Under the pieces are notes generated by a model that did no database searches, had not been told where the DNA came from, and worked only from the letters and a program-made list of their open reading frames with translations. The translations under genes and the position numbers were made by a program. 64,000 nt of DNA from positions 310,001 to 374,000 of the forward strand of contig JAACJP010000021.1 of the NCBI GenBank assembly GCA_013368375.1. The letters run 5' to 3'. Positions 43,467 through 55,130 of the stretch are shown here, in pieces (the first letter of the stretch is position 1; every line of letters begins with the position of its first letter). The DNA is from Tricholomella constricta. Lineage: Eukaryota > Basidiomycota > Agaricomycetes > Agaricales > Lyophyllaceae.

Positions 43467-46400
43467 ATGCCGGTCTCGTACGTCGGCGCTATACGAAGCG
43501 TACTAGAAACATATCCCCCTTCGAAGGGGCTCTTCCGCGAGCTCCTTCAGAATTCAGAAGACGCCAAAGCACAGAAGCAGGTACGCATGCTCGTCGCCGT
43601 CGAAAGCCTGTGTGCTGCTTCTGATCGTCAGCTCTGCGTATGCATCTAGATATTCGTGCTGGACCATCGGAGACATGCCGCAGACGCAGCTGGTCTTGCG
43701 ACGAGCGCGACGCGGGGTCCTGCGCTCTTAGCGTACAACGACTCGGTATTTACGGAGCGCGACTTTGAGTCGCTCTCCACTATATGGGACTCGTCCAAGA
43801 AACTGGACAACTCGTGCGTGTTTTCTTCTTCCCTTGTTTGCTCTGTTGGGTTCGATTTGGTGTTGACCGCGGCGTGACAGAAAAATTGGAAAATATGGAA
43901 TGGGCTTTCGGTCGACTTTTCATGTGCGTTTTCTTTCTCTCGTGCCCTGAATCAAGCGTGTATGCATGTGGGTGTATGCAAAGCCCGCTCAATCGCCTCC
44001 CTTCGTAGATCACAGACACGCCCCAAGTGCTGTCGGAATCGACTCTGGTCATCCTTGACCCCCTCAAAATCCTGGGCGCGGACAAAGAAGACATCAGGCT
44101 CGATCTGACAGGACAAGACGCCTCTCGTCGCGCGGAGCTTACTGCGCCGTTCGCCCTGGACGTCTTCCAGCCCGATGTTGCAACCTCCTTGTTCCGTGGT
44201 TCCGTCGTCCGCCTCCCCTTGCGCACGCTTCCCAGCGAGATCAGCAGCAAGGTCTACGCGCCCGCCGAGATCCGCCAGCTATTCCTTGATTTTGCGCAAG
44301 AGGAGATACACATCGCGCTACTGTTCCTGAACAGTGTCTCGTGCATCGAGATGTACGAGATTGATGCGGAGGGGCGGAGGACGTGCCTTGCACGATCGGA
44401 TGTTGGGAGAGGAGAGAGGAGGGCCCTGTCGGAGGCTGGGATGATGCCTGGTGTGGACGTTGCAGTTTTTGACGTGGAGGAGAAGGGCACGCGTGCGGCG
44501 ACAGCGGCGGCGGCGTCGTCTGAGCGGTGGCGCATTCTCCATGCCGCGTTCCCGTTTGAGCATGCGGCGGCTGCGCTGAAGAAGCGCATGGGTGCGGGCC
44601 CCGAGGTCGACGCCGCTGCGGCGCTGGCGAAGCACAAGTTGCACCCGAAGCTGGCGATTGCGGTCCCAATGTCTGTTGTTACGTCGCAGGGGCAGGATGA
44701 GTGGGCGTTTGGCGGGAGGTTGTTCACGTACCTCCCCTTGCCGCTGATGACGCACTTTTGCGTGCACGTCCATGCGCTGTTCGCACTCACCCCATCGAGA
44801 GAGAAGCTGCAGAATAGGGAGGAGAAGCCCGCGAGGGGCTCGGATTATCAGTATGTCCTTTACTTCTTCTTGTCTGTTGTATGCCCGTTCGTGAACGATG
44901 CTGATTTGTTGTTAAGTATTTCGGTGGAGTGGAATAAGCTGCTGTTTGAGGAGTACCTCCCGCAGGCTTGGATGCACCTGCTCCTGATGCTGAAGAACGA
45001 GGGCATCAGCGATATCTTCGCCGCCTGGCCCCCTCCCCAGTCCCTTGGCCAGCTTGGAGATAGCGGCTATTGGGAGCTGCTCCCGGCGAAGCTGCTTGCG
45101 TGTATCGTGCAGTCGAAGAGTCGCGTGTGGCCTGTCGCTGGTCTGGAGATTGGTGGGAGGTCAGATTATTTGGAGCTGGAGAGTGTGCTGGTTGCTGCTA
45201 TTGGAGAAAGTCAAGAGCTTTTGCGCGCTCTGGCAGCGTTTGGGCTGAGGATTACACGTCCACCGGAGTTTGTTGCGCAGTTGTTGAGGGAGGGTGCGGG
45301 TGCCAAGATGCTTTCACCTGCGACTGCGTACGAGTATCTCCTGGTACGCATCTACTGCCCGCGCTTTCTATGTTTACTGAAGTTTTCTCTTCTTTTTCTA
45401 GGAACATCCCAGGGAAATCTCGTCGGATTCTGTTGTGGACAAGATACCGGTTCTCCTTCGGTACCTTCTGTCATCTGGTAGCGTCACGAACGTCATCGGA
45501 CTGCCCCTGATCCCCTTGTCGAACAATCGCCGTGTCTCCCTGACCCGCCGTGACGGATCATCTACGATCTACACCATGCTCGAGACCGAAGAATTCGTGA
45601 TTTTCGGTGCCCGCGATGAGAACGCGATTGCGCTAGATCGTCTCGAACAGTCCATCTCCGCCTGTTTGAAACGACAAGGCCCCTATACTCTCAACGTGCA
45701 AATTCTTACACCAGATATTGTTGTCAAGTATCTCGGCAGCTACCCGAAGGCTCCTGGGCTTGTGCCCGGGACAAAAAAAGTAGACGACTCCATCGTTTCC
45801 TGGTTATCGGCCTTTTGGGACTGGGTGAGGAGCTCGAGTTTTCGTCACCAGCTCTACCCAATGATCAAACATCTTCCCTTGCTTCCGACACAAGGCGGAC
45901 TAAAGAGCACAGACTTCCCTGTGTTCAGGAAGCAGGGAATGCACCCTTCGCATATGTCTATTCTGGAGGAGCTCCGGGTCGCATTCATCAATGAGAAGTT
46001 CTCGTGGTCCGCCCTCAGTCACTTCCGGCATTTCAGCGACGCCAATAATCTCTACGAAATTCTCAATGCCTTGACGATGGAAAACATACAAGCATTCAAG
46101 GCAGATGAAGTTGTCATCACCGAACTCATTGCCTACATCTCTGCACGCCCCAGCGGGGCGTTGAATGACGACCAGCGCGCAAAACTGCGTCGCCTGCCGA
46201 TCTACCCTCTCGCCGTTGCCCCCCTGTCTTCTGTCCGACGACGAACACACATTCCGGACGGTCAGAGAGTCATTGGCGCCTTCGTCCAGGATCTCTGTGT
46301 CCTCCCCAGTGTTCGGGACGTCATATTCCTTGATGCATCTCAGCTGCGTCCGTCCATTATACAAATGCTCGACCCCAACACTCAAGACCGCCTGACGGAT

Positions 46401-49400
46401 ATCGAGCTTCTTCGAATGGGCTTGGACCAGTTTGCGGTGCAACCAGTGGAAAAGCAGCGCGCGTTTGTGGAATTTATGGCTCGCTGGAGGTCGAAGGTTC
46501 CTTGGGAGTTGATCGAGAAGTTGAAGAATACACCGTTCGTCGCGACGACCAGGGGTCAGAAACGATGCCCTGGTGACCTCATCGATCCCGAGTCGCCCCT
46601 CGAGAATCTTTTCGCCAAGGACTCTGACTGTTTCCCATGGGTGCAAGGCGTTGCGGAGAGAAAGCTTGTTGGGGACCTTCGTTCGCTTGGTCTCATGCAA
46701 AGTGCTCTGTCAACCAATATTGTGAAGGAGCGCATAGGCTTCATCGTTGCCCATCGAGATCAGAGATATGCTCGTCGCCTTCTGGGTGTCATCTACCAGA
46801 CAGGATTCAAATTGACCAGCATGCCCGAGATTACCTCGCAGTGGCTTCCGACGCCCAAAGGTCTCTTATCTCCAGGAGAGTGTCGAGACGACCCCTACCA
46901 CAAGGAGTTATTCGATCATGTCCTCTCTTCCCTCGACCACGACGTCAATACGGACCGCTCCCTTCGGGAGCTGCTTGGCTGGAATCAGCCGATTTCTCTG
47001 AATGTGCTCGTCAAACAGCTTTCCTGCATGATGGCACTGCCGGAGGAGCAGTCATATAGCAGGGTTTACTTGATAATCAAGGAGTTGATCCAGCGCAGCC
47101 TCTCTGAGGAAAATGTAGCCGCTTTGCGCAATGCGGTATCTGATCGCGCCTGGGTACCTGTACCGGGCATTAGGTCTCGACTGGTACCCACCGAACATGC
47201 CGTGTTTGAAGGCGAGGACCCTTCTGTTGGATTCTTTCAAGTGCCATTCGCTGGGTCAAGGGAAAGAACGTTTTTCATGAGAATGGGGTGTTCCGAAATG
47301 TGAGTCCTATGTCATCTTCATGAGATTCATGTCTTGACAGGCATCGCCTCTTTCTTTGCTATTTCTTGACCTTTTAGCCCGTCGACAACGGCAATATTGA
47401 AGCAGTTGTCGATTCTTCAGGCTACGGAAGCACCGTCGACGAAGGTTGCTGAGAAGGCCCTTCGATTCCTGCGACTACTCCCAAAGAACCTGACCGAGGA
47501 GGAACGGCATCAAATTTTGGTACCTGATGTCAAGTTCACGCTGCGTCCGTTACCATCGGTTTTCTACAACGATCTCGCGGAACGTGCTTGTTTGGTGGCT
47601 CTGAGCGATGGTGACCATCTGGCTTATTCGAGGATCGATGAAGATCTCGCGAAATTCCTCGGCATGGAACGCCTGGGACTGAAGTTCGTGGACCTCAAAC
47701 CGAGTCTCGGCGTCGACATGGGAGAGGAACTTACGACTACCATTCGTAACAAGCTAAGGAGCTACACCCCTCGCCAGATTCTAACGGAGTTCCTAGCAAA
47801 CGCAGCGGATGCCGGCGCTACCAAGTTCGGAATTCTACTAGACGAGACACAAGCACCGACTCAAGGAATCCTAGCCCGCGAGATGGGCACTTTTCAGACT
47901 TTGTCCTCGTTGGTTATCCATAACAATGCCGTGTTTACCGATGCCGACTTTGATGGTATATGCCAAACTGGAATTGGGGGCAAGGCCGGACGAACCGATA
48001 GCATTGGGCAATTTGGATTTGGGGCCTTGACGATGTTCCACCTCACCGACGTAAGCATTGTGCATTTTTAAATACGCAAGCGCTGATTTGATTGCAGTTG
48101 GCGATGATTGTCTCCGGAGAGCACGTTCTTTTCTTGAATCCATCCAAAAATGCCCTCCCCATTCGAGACCGCGCAAGTCTACGCCTCCCGTTGAGAGGTG
48201 TCAAACAGTAGGAACCGATCCTTTTCTACTTCCGCCCTTCATTCTGAATTGCTTTTTTCAGAATGTATCCTGGTCATCTTTCTGCGCTTGATGGGATCTT
48301 CGGTTTTGAACTCGGATCTTCTGAACCATACAACGGGGTGAATCTTCAGAAAGCCTTGCCTCGAATATAATTACTAATGATATTTTACAGACTCTTTTCC
48401 GTCTTCCGCTTCGGAGCGCGTCACATCCTGCGAGGGCTTCCTCTGTCCTTGGAGATGTTTGGCCAATTCAACGGGTCGCCACAGAAATTGTTCAACCGTT
48501 TGAAGTCTCCGCTGAAGAATTCATGCTTTTCACCGGAATTCACACCATCGCTATCAACCGCCGTGACTATCGTGGTCTCCGCGCCTCGCGTACCATCACC
48601 TCTAGATATAGAGCCGAGCATACCATCGGCACGAACATGTCAAAGATTATCGACGTCTCGCTCGAGGGGGGAGCTGGTAGCCAATCAACATGGCATGTTG
48701 TTTCGACCTCGCTACCTAAACAAGAGATTCTTTCCCCGCATCTAGTCATCAAATATCGCATGCGCATGCCAATCATGATTGCCCTCGCTGCTCGAATTGG
48801 TGCAACTCACAAGAATGAACCTCAGCATAAGCTGTTCTCGACGGTACCACTTGCTACATCGACGTCTCTGCCTGTACACCTCACCGCTCCGTTCATCCTG
48901 TCTGATGACCGGAGGCAAATCCGGTTGGACGACCTCGATCCTGCGGTGTCCACGTACAATCGGTGGTTGCTGTCTGACGCCATACCTCCATTGTACATGT
49001 TTCTTCTGGCCGATTTACTCCAGCATCACCACTCCAATTTACCCTGGTGGCCAGGAGATACTGACAAAGAAGACGACATCACTGCTCGCATGACCACGTC
49101 ATTCTACAGCAAATACATGGGGGACACGGAACAACGTGTCATTCTGCCTGCCTATGGTTCTCCCGGTCACTATCTCCCGCCCAGAGACGCAGTCGTACTG
49201 GTCTCGTCTTCGAAAGCGAAAGCACTAGACAATGTGTTTCAATTGGTGAAACCGCCTCTTGCGTCTCTGCGCAAGCGGGTTGCTCGGCGGGCTATTGAAG
49301 ACGCGAAGATTGCTCGATTATCGCCCAGCTATCTCAAGGACATCATCCTCCGATCGCCAATCAACCCGGCACCACAGTCGGAGTTCGAGGATCTCCATAA

Positions 49401-52046
49401 GCTCATGTTGTTCCTCTGCGAGGAGAGTCTGGACGATCTTTTGGGCCTTCACCTGCTACCTCTTGCAGACGGAAGCTTCGGGACCTTCGAGAACACGAAA
49501 GATATAGCTCGGACATACTTCGTCGCACACGGCAGCGTCCACGACCTCTTCTTGAAAAATCCTCGCCTGGTTCATCGAAACTTCTCCACGACCGAAAGCA
49601 TTCTCGACTCGACTACTAGATTGCTTTCCATTGCGGGTCTCAATGTCACACGACTGGCTGGTCCCGGCGTCGCACTTCTACTTGCAGAACGCCTGAAGGA
49701 GGTGAACACGGAGGGAACCTTGGACACGGAGACGCAAAGATGGATCAGTGCCTTCTGGAAAGAATTTTCCAAGTTCGGTGCCAGCATTGAAGATGTTGGC
49801 GCTTTTCCTCTCGTCCCCACGACAAATCCTGGGCGCTACACTTCGATAGACAAATGCAAAAGTCGATTGGCAGTTGTATTCAGCAACGAAGTCGAAGAAC
49901 CACGAATATGGGAATCACTCTCCTCCCTTGGGCTCACGATAGTTGCACGACATACCAGCTCTTTCCCCCACCATCTTCGAGATCTTCTTTCAGGACAGGA
50001 CTTTACTGGATTTTCATTTCAAGATACTTTAATGGCGATGATGTCCATCCAAACACCATCGATAGTTGAACGCTTCGACCGGCTTTCTCCGGAGCTCAGA
50101 ACTTTATTTTCGACGTGGTGTCGAAGGATGATCATGTCCAACGCCCTTGAGGGTCCCCTTATCGCGTCGGCGCGAAAATTGCCCATTTGGCCCGCGGTTT
50201 CGTCTCAATTATCGAGTCAACTTTACTCAGCAAACGAAATAGTCATGCTTCCCCTAGGTCTCTCGAAAGACACTGCCGGTCGATTCATATGTATCACTGC
50301 CTCGACGTACTCAACTGGTTTGATCAAACTTGGGGTTCAACCACAAACCTTTGCCGAGCTTCTTGCGACGCTACACCTTCCTCGAGTGCTTCCTTCCAGA
50401 GACGTCGAAGCGTACAGGACTTTATTGGAGATACTCTCTTCTAGCTCCCACTCCTCATGGGACTCTCTTCGTTTGCCCGACTGCAGCAGAGTCCTCACGC
50501 AACCGAAGGAGCTGTACGTGCGAAGTCCCCTTTTTTCTGCCGCATTTGAAGGGTCTCCTCATCGGTTTGTACACGAGGCCTTTCGAGATCTGGAGGCTCG
50601 AGGTGAACTCGATAAATTCGGGTTGCGGCGAGAAGGCAATCTAGACCATGAAATGTTCAAAGCCTGCGCTAGCGCCATATCGAATTCTGACTCAGCAGAT
50701 ACGAATGCCTTGATACGTCGCGCGACCGTCGTTTTCGAATCCTTCTGTGAAAGCCTACCACTACGGATCACTGCAGATTGGCAATGGCGAGAATATAGCA
50801 GCCTTCGCTTTATTCCACGCAACTCCTCTCGATGGCAGGCAGTCGCACCCGCTGAAATCGACCTATCCACCTATGCACGCCACCTTCCAATGATTGTTTC
50901 TCCAAACGAAATTCTCCTGCCGATTTACGCACCGATTGCGTGGACACAACGAGGGCTTATCAATCAACCCAACAGGCGCATTTTGACCGCCTATGAAGAT
51001 TTTGGCAAACCAAGCTTCAGTGATGTCGTATGTTCCATTCCTTCTCTTTGATGCAACCAACTCATGCGCCCGGCAGGTCGAACATCTTAAAATCCTAGCG
51101 CTCAGGGTCTTGAAAGATCATCCTACGAATCGTCGTATTGTGCGCGATTTGAAGGCGACGTATGAATGGCTGAACGCAAATTGTGAATCACCCGAAAACT
51201 CGCGCCTGTTGCTCCAAAATCACGGTCTGCCGTTTTTCTTGAATGTGGCCGATTTGGATGCTCAGTGGGAATGGCATTCTGCTGAACAATTACTACTCAA
51301 CGAAAGCAAGGTTGTCGACCGCTTTCATCCTGTTCAAAGGTTCCTGTTACCCTTCGAGAAACTGCTTCGCGCATCGGGGGTCCAAGAAGTCTTCCACCCC
51401 ACCGCGCCACCTGACTCTGACTCGGCGACGGACTCCGCGCAACTGGCATCGATTCGGAAAACTTTCCTGGAGTTGCGCCAAGCAAGGAAGCTGACCGACG
51501 TGATATTCGACGCTGGCGATGATATTGAAGAGATCTTGCCTGGTCACCGCACTTTCTTGGCCACGTATAGTACATTCTTCTACGATGCCTTCACGAATGA
51601 TATAGAATCGGCCAACCTCTTGGCGTCTGTTTCTAACCCGAAGGTAGTCAACGTTGAGGACTTTGGCAGCCGGTCTGTACGCTTTGCCCTTGGTGAGCTT
51701 GTCCTGCATTTGTCTTTGACCAACTCGTGCTAAGACCACTCAGATTTCGCTTATACGGGCACCATTCCCGTTGTCAGCGACGAGGACTTGGACTTGTGTC
51801 TGGAGATTCTGAGGCTTTCAGACTATTGGTTAATGGATAGATTGCATGATGAAATCCAACGCCTTATAATTCGCAAAAGGTTGGTTGACGTGGAAACTTT
51901 TGCCCGAGGTGCGTTTTGATCGCTCTATTAAACATCTACACGTAACAGAGATTTCCACAGTAAAAAGGGTGGCAGGCGTATACAATGCTACGCATCTTGT
52001 CAAGGCGTGCGATGAATTCCAGAAAAACAACTGGGGGATATTGTAG
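43467..52046 (+). CDS. Sacsin-like protein with two GHKL ATPase modules and a C-terminal BTB domain
   Basis: Thirteen exons join in phase to about 2,616 residues: 43467-43580, 43650-43813, 43881-43923, 44009-44850, 44917-45343, 45402-47299, 47378-48050, 48098-48207, 48262-48337, 48391-51027, 51077-51692, 51744-51908, 51961-52046. ATPase module 1 (residues 1-150) has FRELLQNSEDA and KIGKYGMGFRSTFH; module 2 (about 1275-1500) has ILTEFLANAADAGA, VFTDADFDGI and IGQFGFGALTMFHLTD. Each is followed by sacsin-repeat features (LFRLPLRS, VHLTAPFILSDDRR). The BTB/POZ fold at about 2465-2610 includes DVIFDAGD and DFAYTGTIPV. Sacsins are Hsp90-like regulators; BTB domains often dimerise and bind Cullin-3. 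The 43-nt exon 3 supplies the glycine-rich ATP lid. Partial copies lie at 19400 and 32438. Confidence 0.85.
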
Positions 52047-52646
52047 GGCAGATGGTGCACGATTTTGGGTGTTTTGGACAAGTAAGTAACATGGCATCCC
52101 GGAGCACATCCGGAAGTATTATATCTTGGCATAAGAATGCGCGGTTTTTCTTCCGTCATTTCTGGACTGGCGTGATGCATCTTCGTCCTTCTACGGTGAT
52201 CAGGCTAAGGGAACTGGATAGGACGCTTCGGGCTAGGCATCAACTTGCCGTCTCTTTATGCGACGTGGCAATGGACACTGGGAATTGACATAACATTCAC
52301 ACTGATTATCCTCCCATTTAGTTGCCACGATGGGCGAACGCCACTGATCGCGCAAAGTTGTGGCCTGGATCGTCATTAATGCAAAAAACTGGAAAAATGC
52401 GAGTCATATTCTGTGAGTCACTGTATGTGGCACCTGGTGCTGTGGCACCCGGGTGGCACTGTGGCACTGCAAACAATCAACACATGTTGATGGTACCATC
52501 ACGTGAAATGGAATACATGACCTCAAAACGTGAGGACCATGAGTTGGCAGTTCATCTCCGATTGCATCGCTTGATCCTTGACCACCACTGCCATCGAGCA
52601 AGAAGCAGACCTCGTTCTTACTCAAGGAAGCGCAGAGCGTCCTCCG
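52047..52646. other. Intergenic region between the sacsin-like and zinc-module genes
   Basis: No supported gene. TGTGGCACCTGGTGCTG-type short direct repeats occur near 52430-52470. Confidence 0.5.
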
Positions 52647-53920
52647 ATGTTAGGACGCCGACATGTCGATTCCGACGTCGTTGCGGCCATGGTACCATTC
52701 GATAGGTGTGGCGGCTGCTCTCACGTCTTTCCTTGCTCCAGGAAATCGCCTGACTTCTCGAGGCTGGTGGTCGAACACTGGAAAGTGTGTCCAGGTGTGG
52801 TTGGTCCAAGGTGAGTGAGCGCGTCTAGATGAAGGTAGATGTCGAATAAAAGTGGTGTTCACTAGTGGCGTTAAATGGGAACAAGCCGATCAAGCGCCCG
52901 AATGGCCGCAATTACCACTAGGTCAACTTGCGTCTCGTGAAGCTCCTGCTGAATCTATATTATCTCAAAGCCACTCAGCGGATTCTCCGGCTCACATAAT
53001 AAACGCTGCGGATGCGCCACCTGTTTCATCAGAGGAGGTCGATGAGGATTCTTCGAATTTTATTGAAGAACATATGAGAAAGAAGACACTGGAAGACGAC
53101 ATATGGGCGAGCGAGGTTCAGCCGCATAGTGTCCTCTGTAACGGATGCAAGGAAACCATCCACCTGCACGATCATTACCTGTATCATAACATGTTTTGGG
53201 AGAAGCATAGAGATAAATGCCAATCCATACGAGCTTTATTGGAAAGACAGAGGGTCAAGGTATTCATTCTTGTCTAGCCTGGAAGGCTGGGTAGAAATAA
53301 ACTGATTCTAACACTACAACTCTCCCAGAAGTCGAAGAAGCCGAAACACCGACGAGAACATCGCCAGTGGAATTCGCATGCTCATAAGCAGGACATGGCG
53401 CCGCTGGAAAGCAATGACTACAACGACGCTCAAATTGAAGACAGATGGGAAATTGAAGGACAAGTCAGCACGTCGGGCGCGCCACCAATCGGTCAGCAAG
53501 GTTACGCCGAGATTGGACCTTCAAACTATGACCCGGCTCGCACTGAAAGTATGAGAGCCGTCCAGGCTATCATGATGGGGTATCAGGAACCACCCCATGA
53601 GCGATACGGACAGAAGGCGCGAAGCCGTCCGCCTGAACCTCCCACTCCGCTTCACGTAGGTCTGCAAGACTTCAATTCCATCAATCCAGACGACGCGTAC
53701 TGGAGCGCGCAGCCCTTTGCGGCTCATATTTACGGTAAGGTTTGATATATGTCGCCTCGAACACCGGTGAGCTGATGCTTGTGAGGCAGATCCAGGCTCG
53801 CCACTTTTGACCGCTGAGGGAATGACGAAGTACAGATGTTCGACGAGATATGAGCTTCTCCAATATTCGCGGTGGGGTCCTCGTGGGAGCCGAGGCGTTC
53901 ATTATGACATCGCTCGGTAG
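52647..53920 (+). CDS. Protein with two CX2C-HX3C zinc modules
   Basis: Exons 52647-52810, 52866-53259, 53329-53734 and 53790-53920 join in phase to 364 residues. Module 1 is CX2C-X20-HX3C at residues 21-49 (CGGC..HWKVC). Module 2, about 110 residues later, is CX2C-X19-HX3C (CNGC..HRDKC) and carries a W-x-x-H feature. Between them is a Ser/Glu-rich linker; afterwards come a basic stretch (KSKKPKHRREHR), a disordered Pro-rich part and a Tyr/Arg-rich C-terminus. This may be a nucleic-acid- or protein-binding zinc protein; no named family is recognised. The ATG at 52647 is the first one in frame after a stop; an upstream exon is possible. Confidence 0.55.
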
Positions 53921-55130
53921 ACGGGGCGATGTCCTCTTTTCGACTGTTGAAAGGCTGTTGACAGTTGATTGAGTTTCGGGATCGGTACCAATAGTCAGTT
54001 GCTACTTATGATTTACGTGTACACTGTATTTTATCCGGAGGAAATTGATATCCACGTTGCAAGTCAGCAATGCGTCGTATTGACCGTATGTGTCGGTAGG
54101 GGCTCGTACGACGGTGCAGGCGATTGGGAGTGGGCTTTGTCGTCGACAAGGACGGGAACATATTGTTTATCCGAGTCATATTTCTGTGGCATCAGCTTGC
54201 AGATGTATGAAAGACACGCATAATGGTTGGAATTCGGAATATATCATATCTACCGATGCCCACCTTCCCGAAACCCGCCGTAAAGAGCACGGTGCTCAAC
54301 GGCAAACATTTACGAGGGTGCGGGAATCTGTAAATCACGGACTTACAGAATGCCAGTGCGGAAATAATCTGAATGGAAAAGGAAATGGAGGCCGTATTTT
54401 GATGAGCTGTAGGTGGAAATGGAGGAATGCATCGGAATGCCTGGAATCTCGTGGTTTCGAACATGGTACAAGAGTGAAAGAGGGCGAGAGAACGAAGGGC
54501 AGTAACTGCAAGGAATCAGGCTGCAACAAGCGCCTTGCGTAAGAAATTGCAGGGCCCATTAGATCAACTCTGAATGAGCGCTGACGCCTATTCCACCTAC
54601 ATGATGATGGGCCCATTGAGATAGGATACAAACAGGGCGGAGTCGAGACGGGAGTAAACATTCGCTCCCGATACGTGTGTGAATGTTTTGTTGAAAGAGG
54701 CCCATCGTTATGAATTTAGGAGTCATGCTTACCCATGCAATCTACTCCATCTTCGAAAGTAAGTAGGCCCCGCCAGCTGTGCAATTCCTTGAAATAAGGG
54801 CCTATCTTCTTACATACGTCTCAATACTTTTTTCAAACGCCGCGGCAGTAAAAGATTCACACTCCGAGCCACACCCGGCGTTTGTTTCCCTGAGCGGCAC
54901 CAATGACATTCCACTCACACACTCTTGCCCCTTTTATATCTCCTTGTACTCGTCGATTTGCGAGTTGCGAGTACAAGTACATGTAACAACAAGTACAACG
55001 ATTCTGGCAGGACCCCGTGGCGACAGCTGCCGTACATACGTACAATGACATGTGGGTCCAATATAGGTCCATGTGGGTCCCAGAACGACAGAAAACAGAA
55101 CTACTTCTCTGCATTTACACCCGCTGACTT
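53921..55130. other. Intergenic region without a supported gene
   Basis: No coding structure or repeat with ends was recognised in 1.2 kb. A 150-codon frame at 54090-54542 has no domain and no splice context. Confidence 0.5.
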
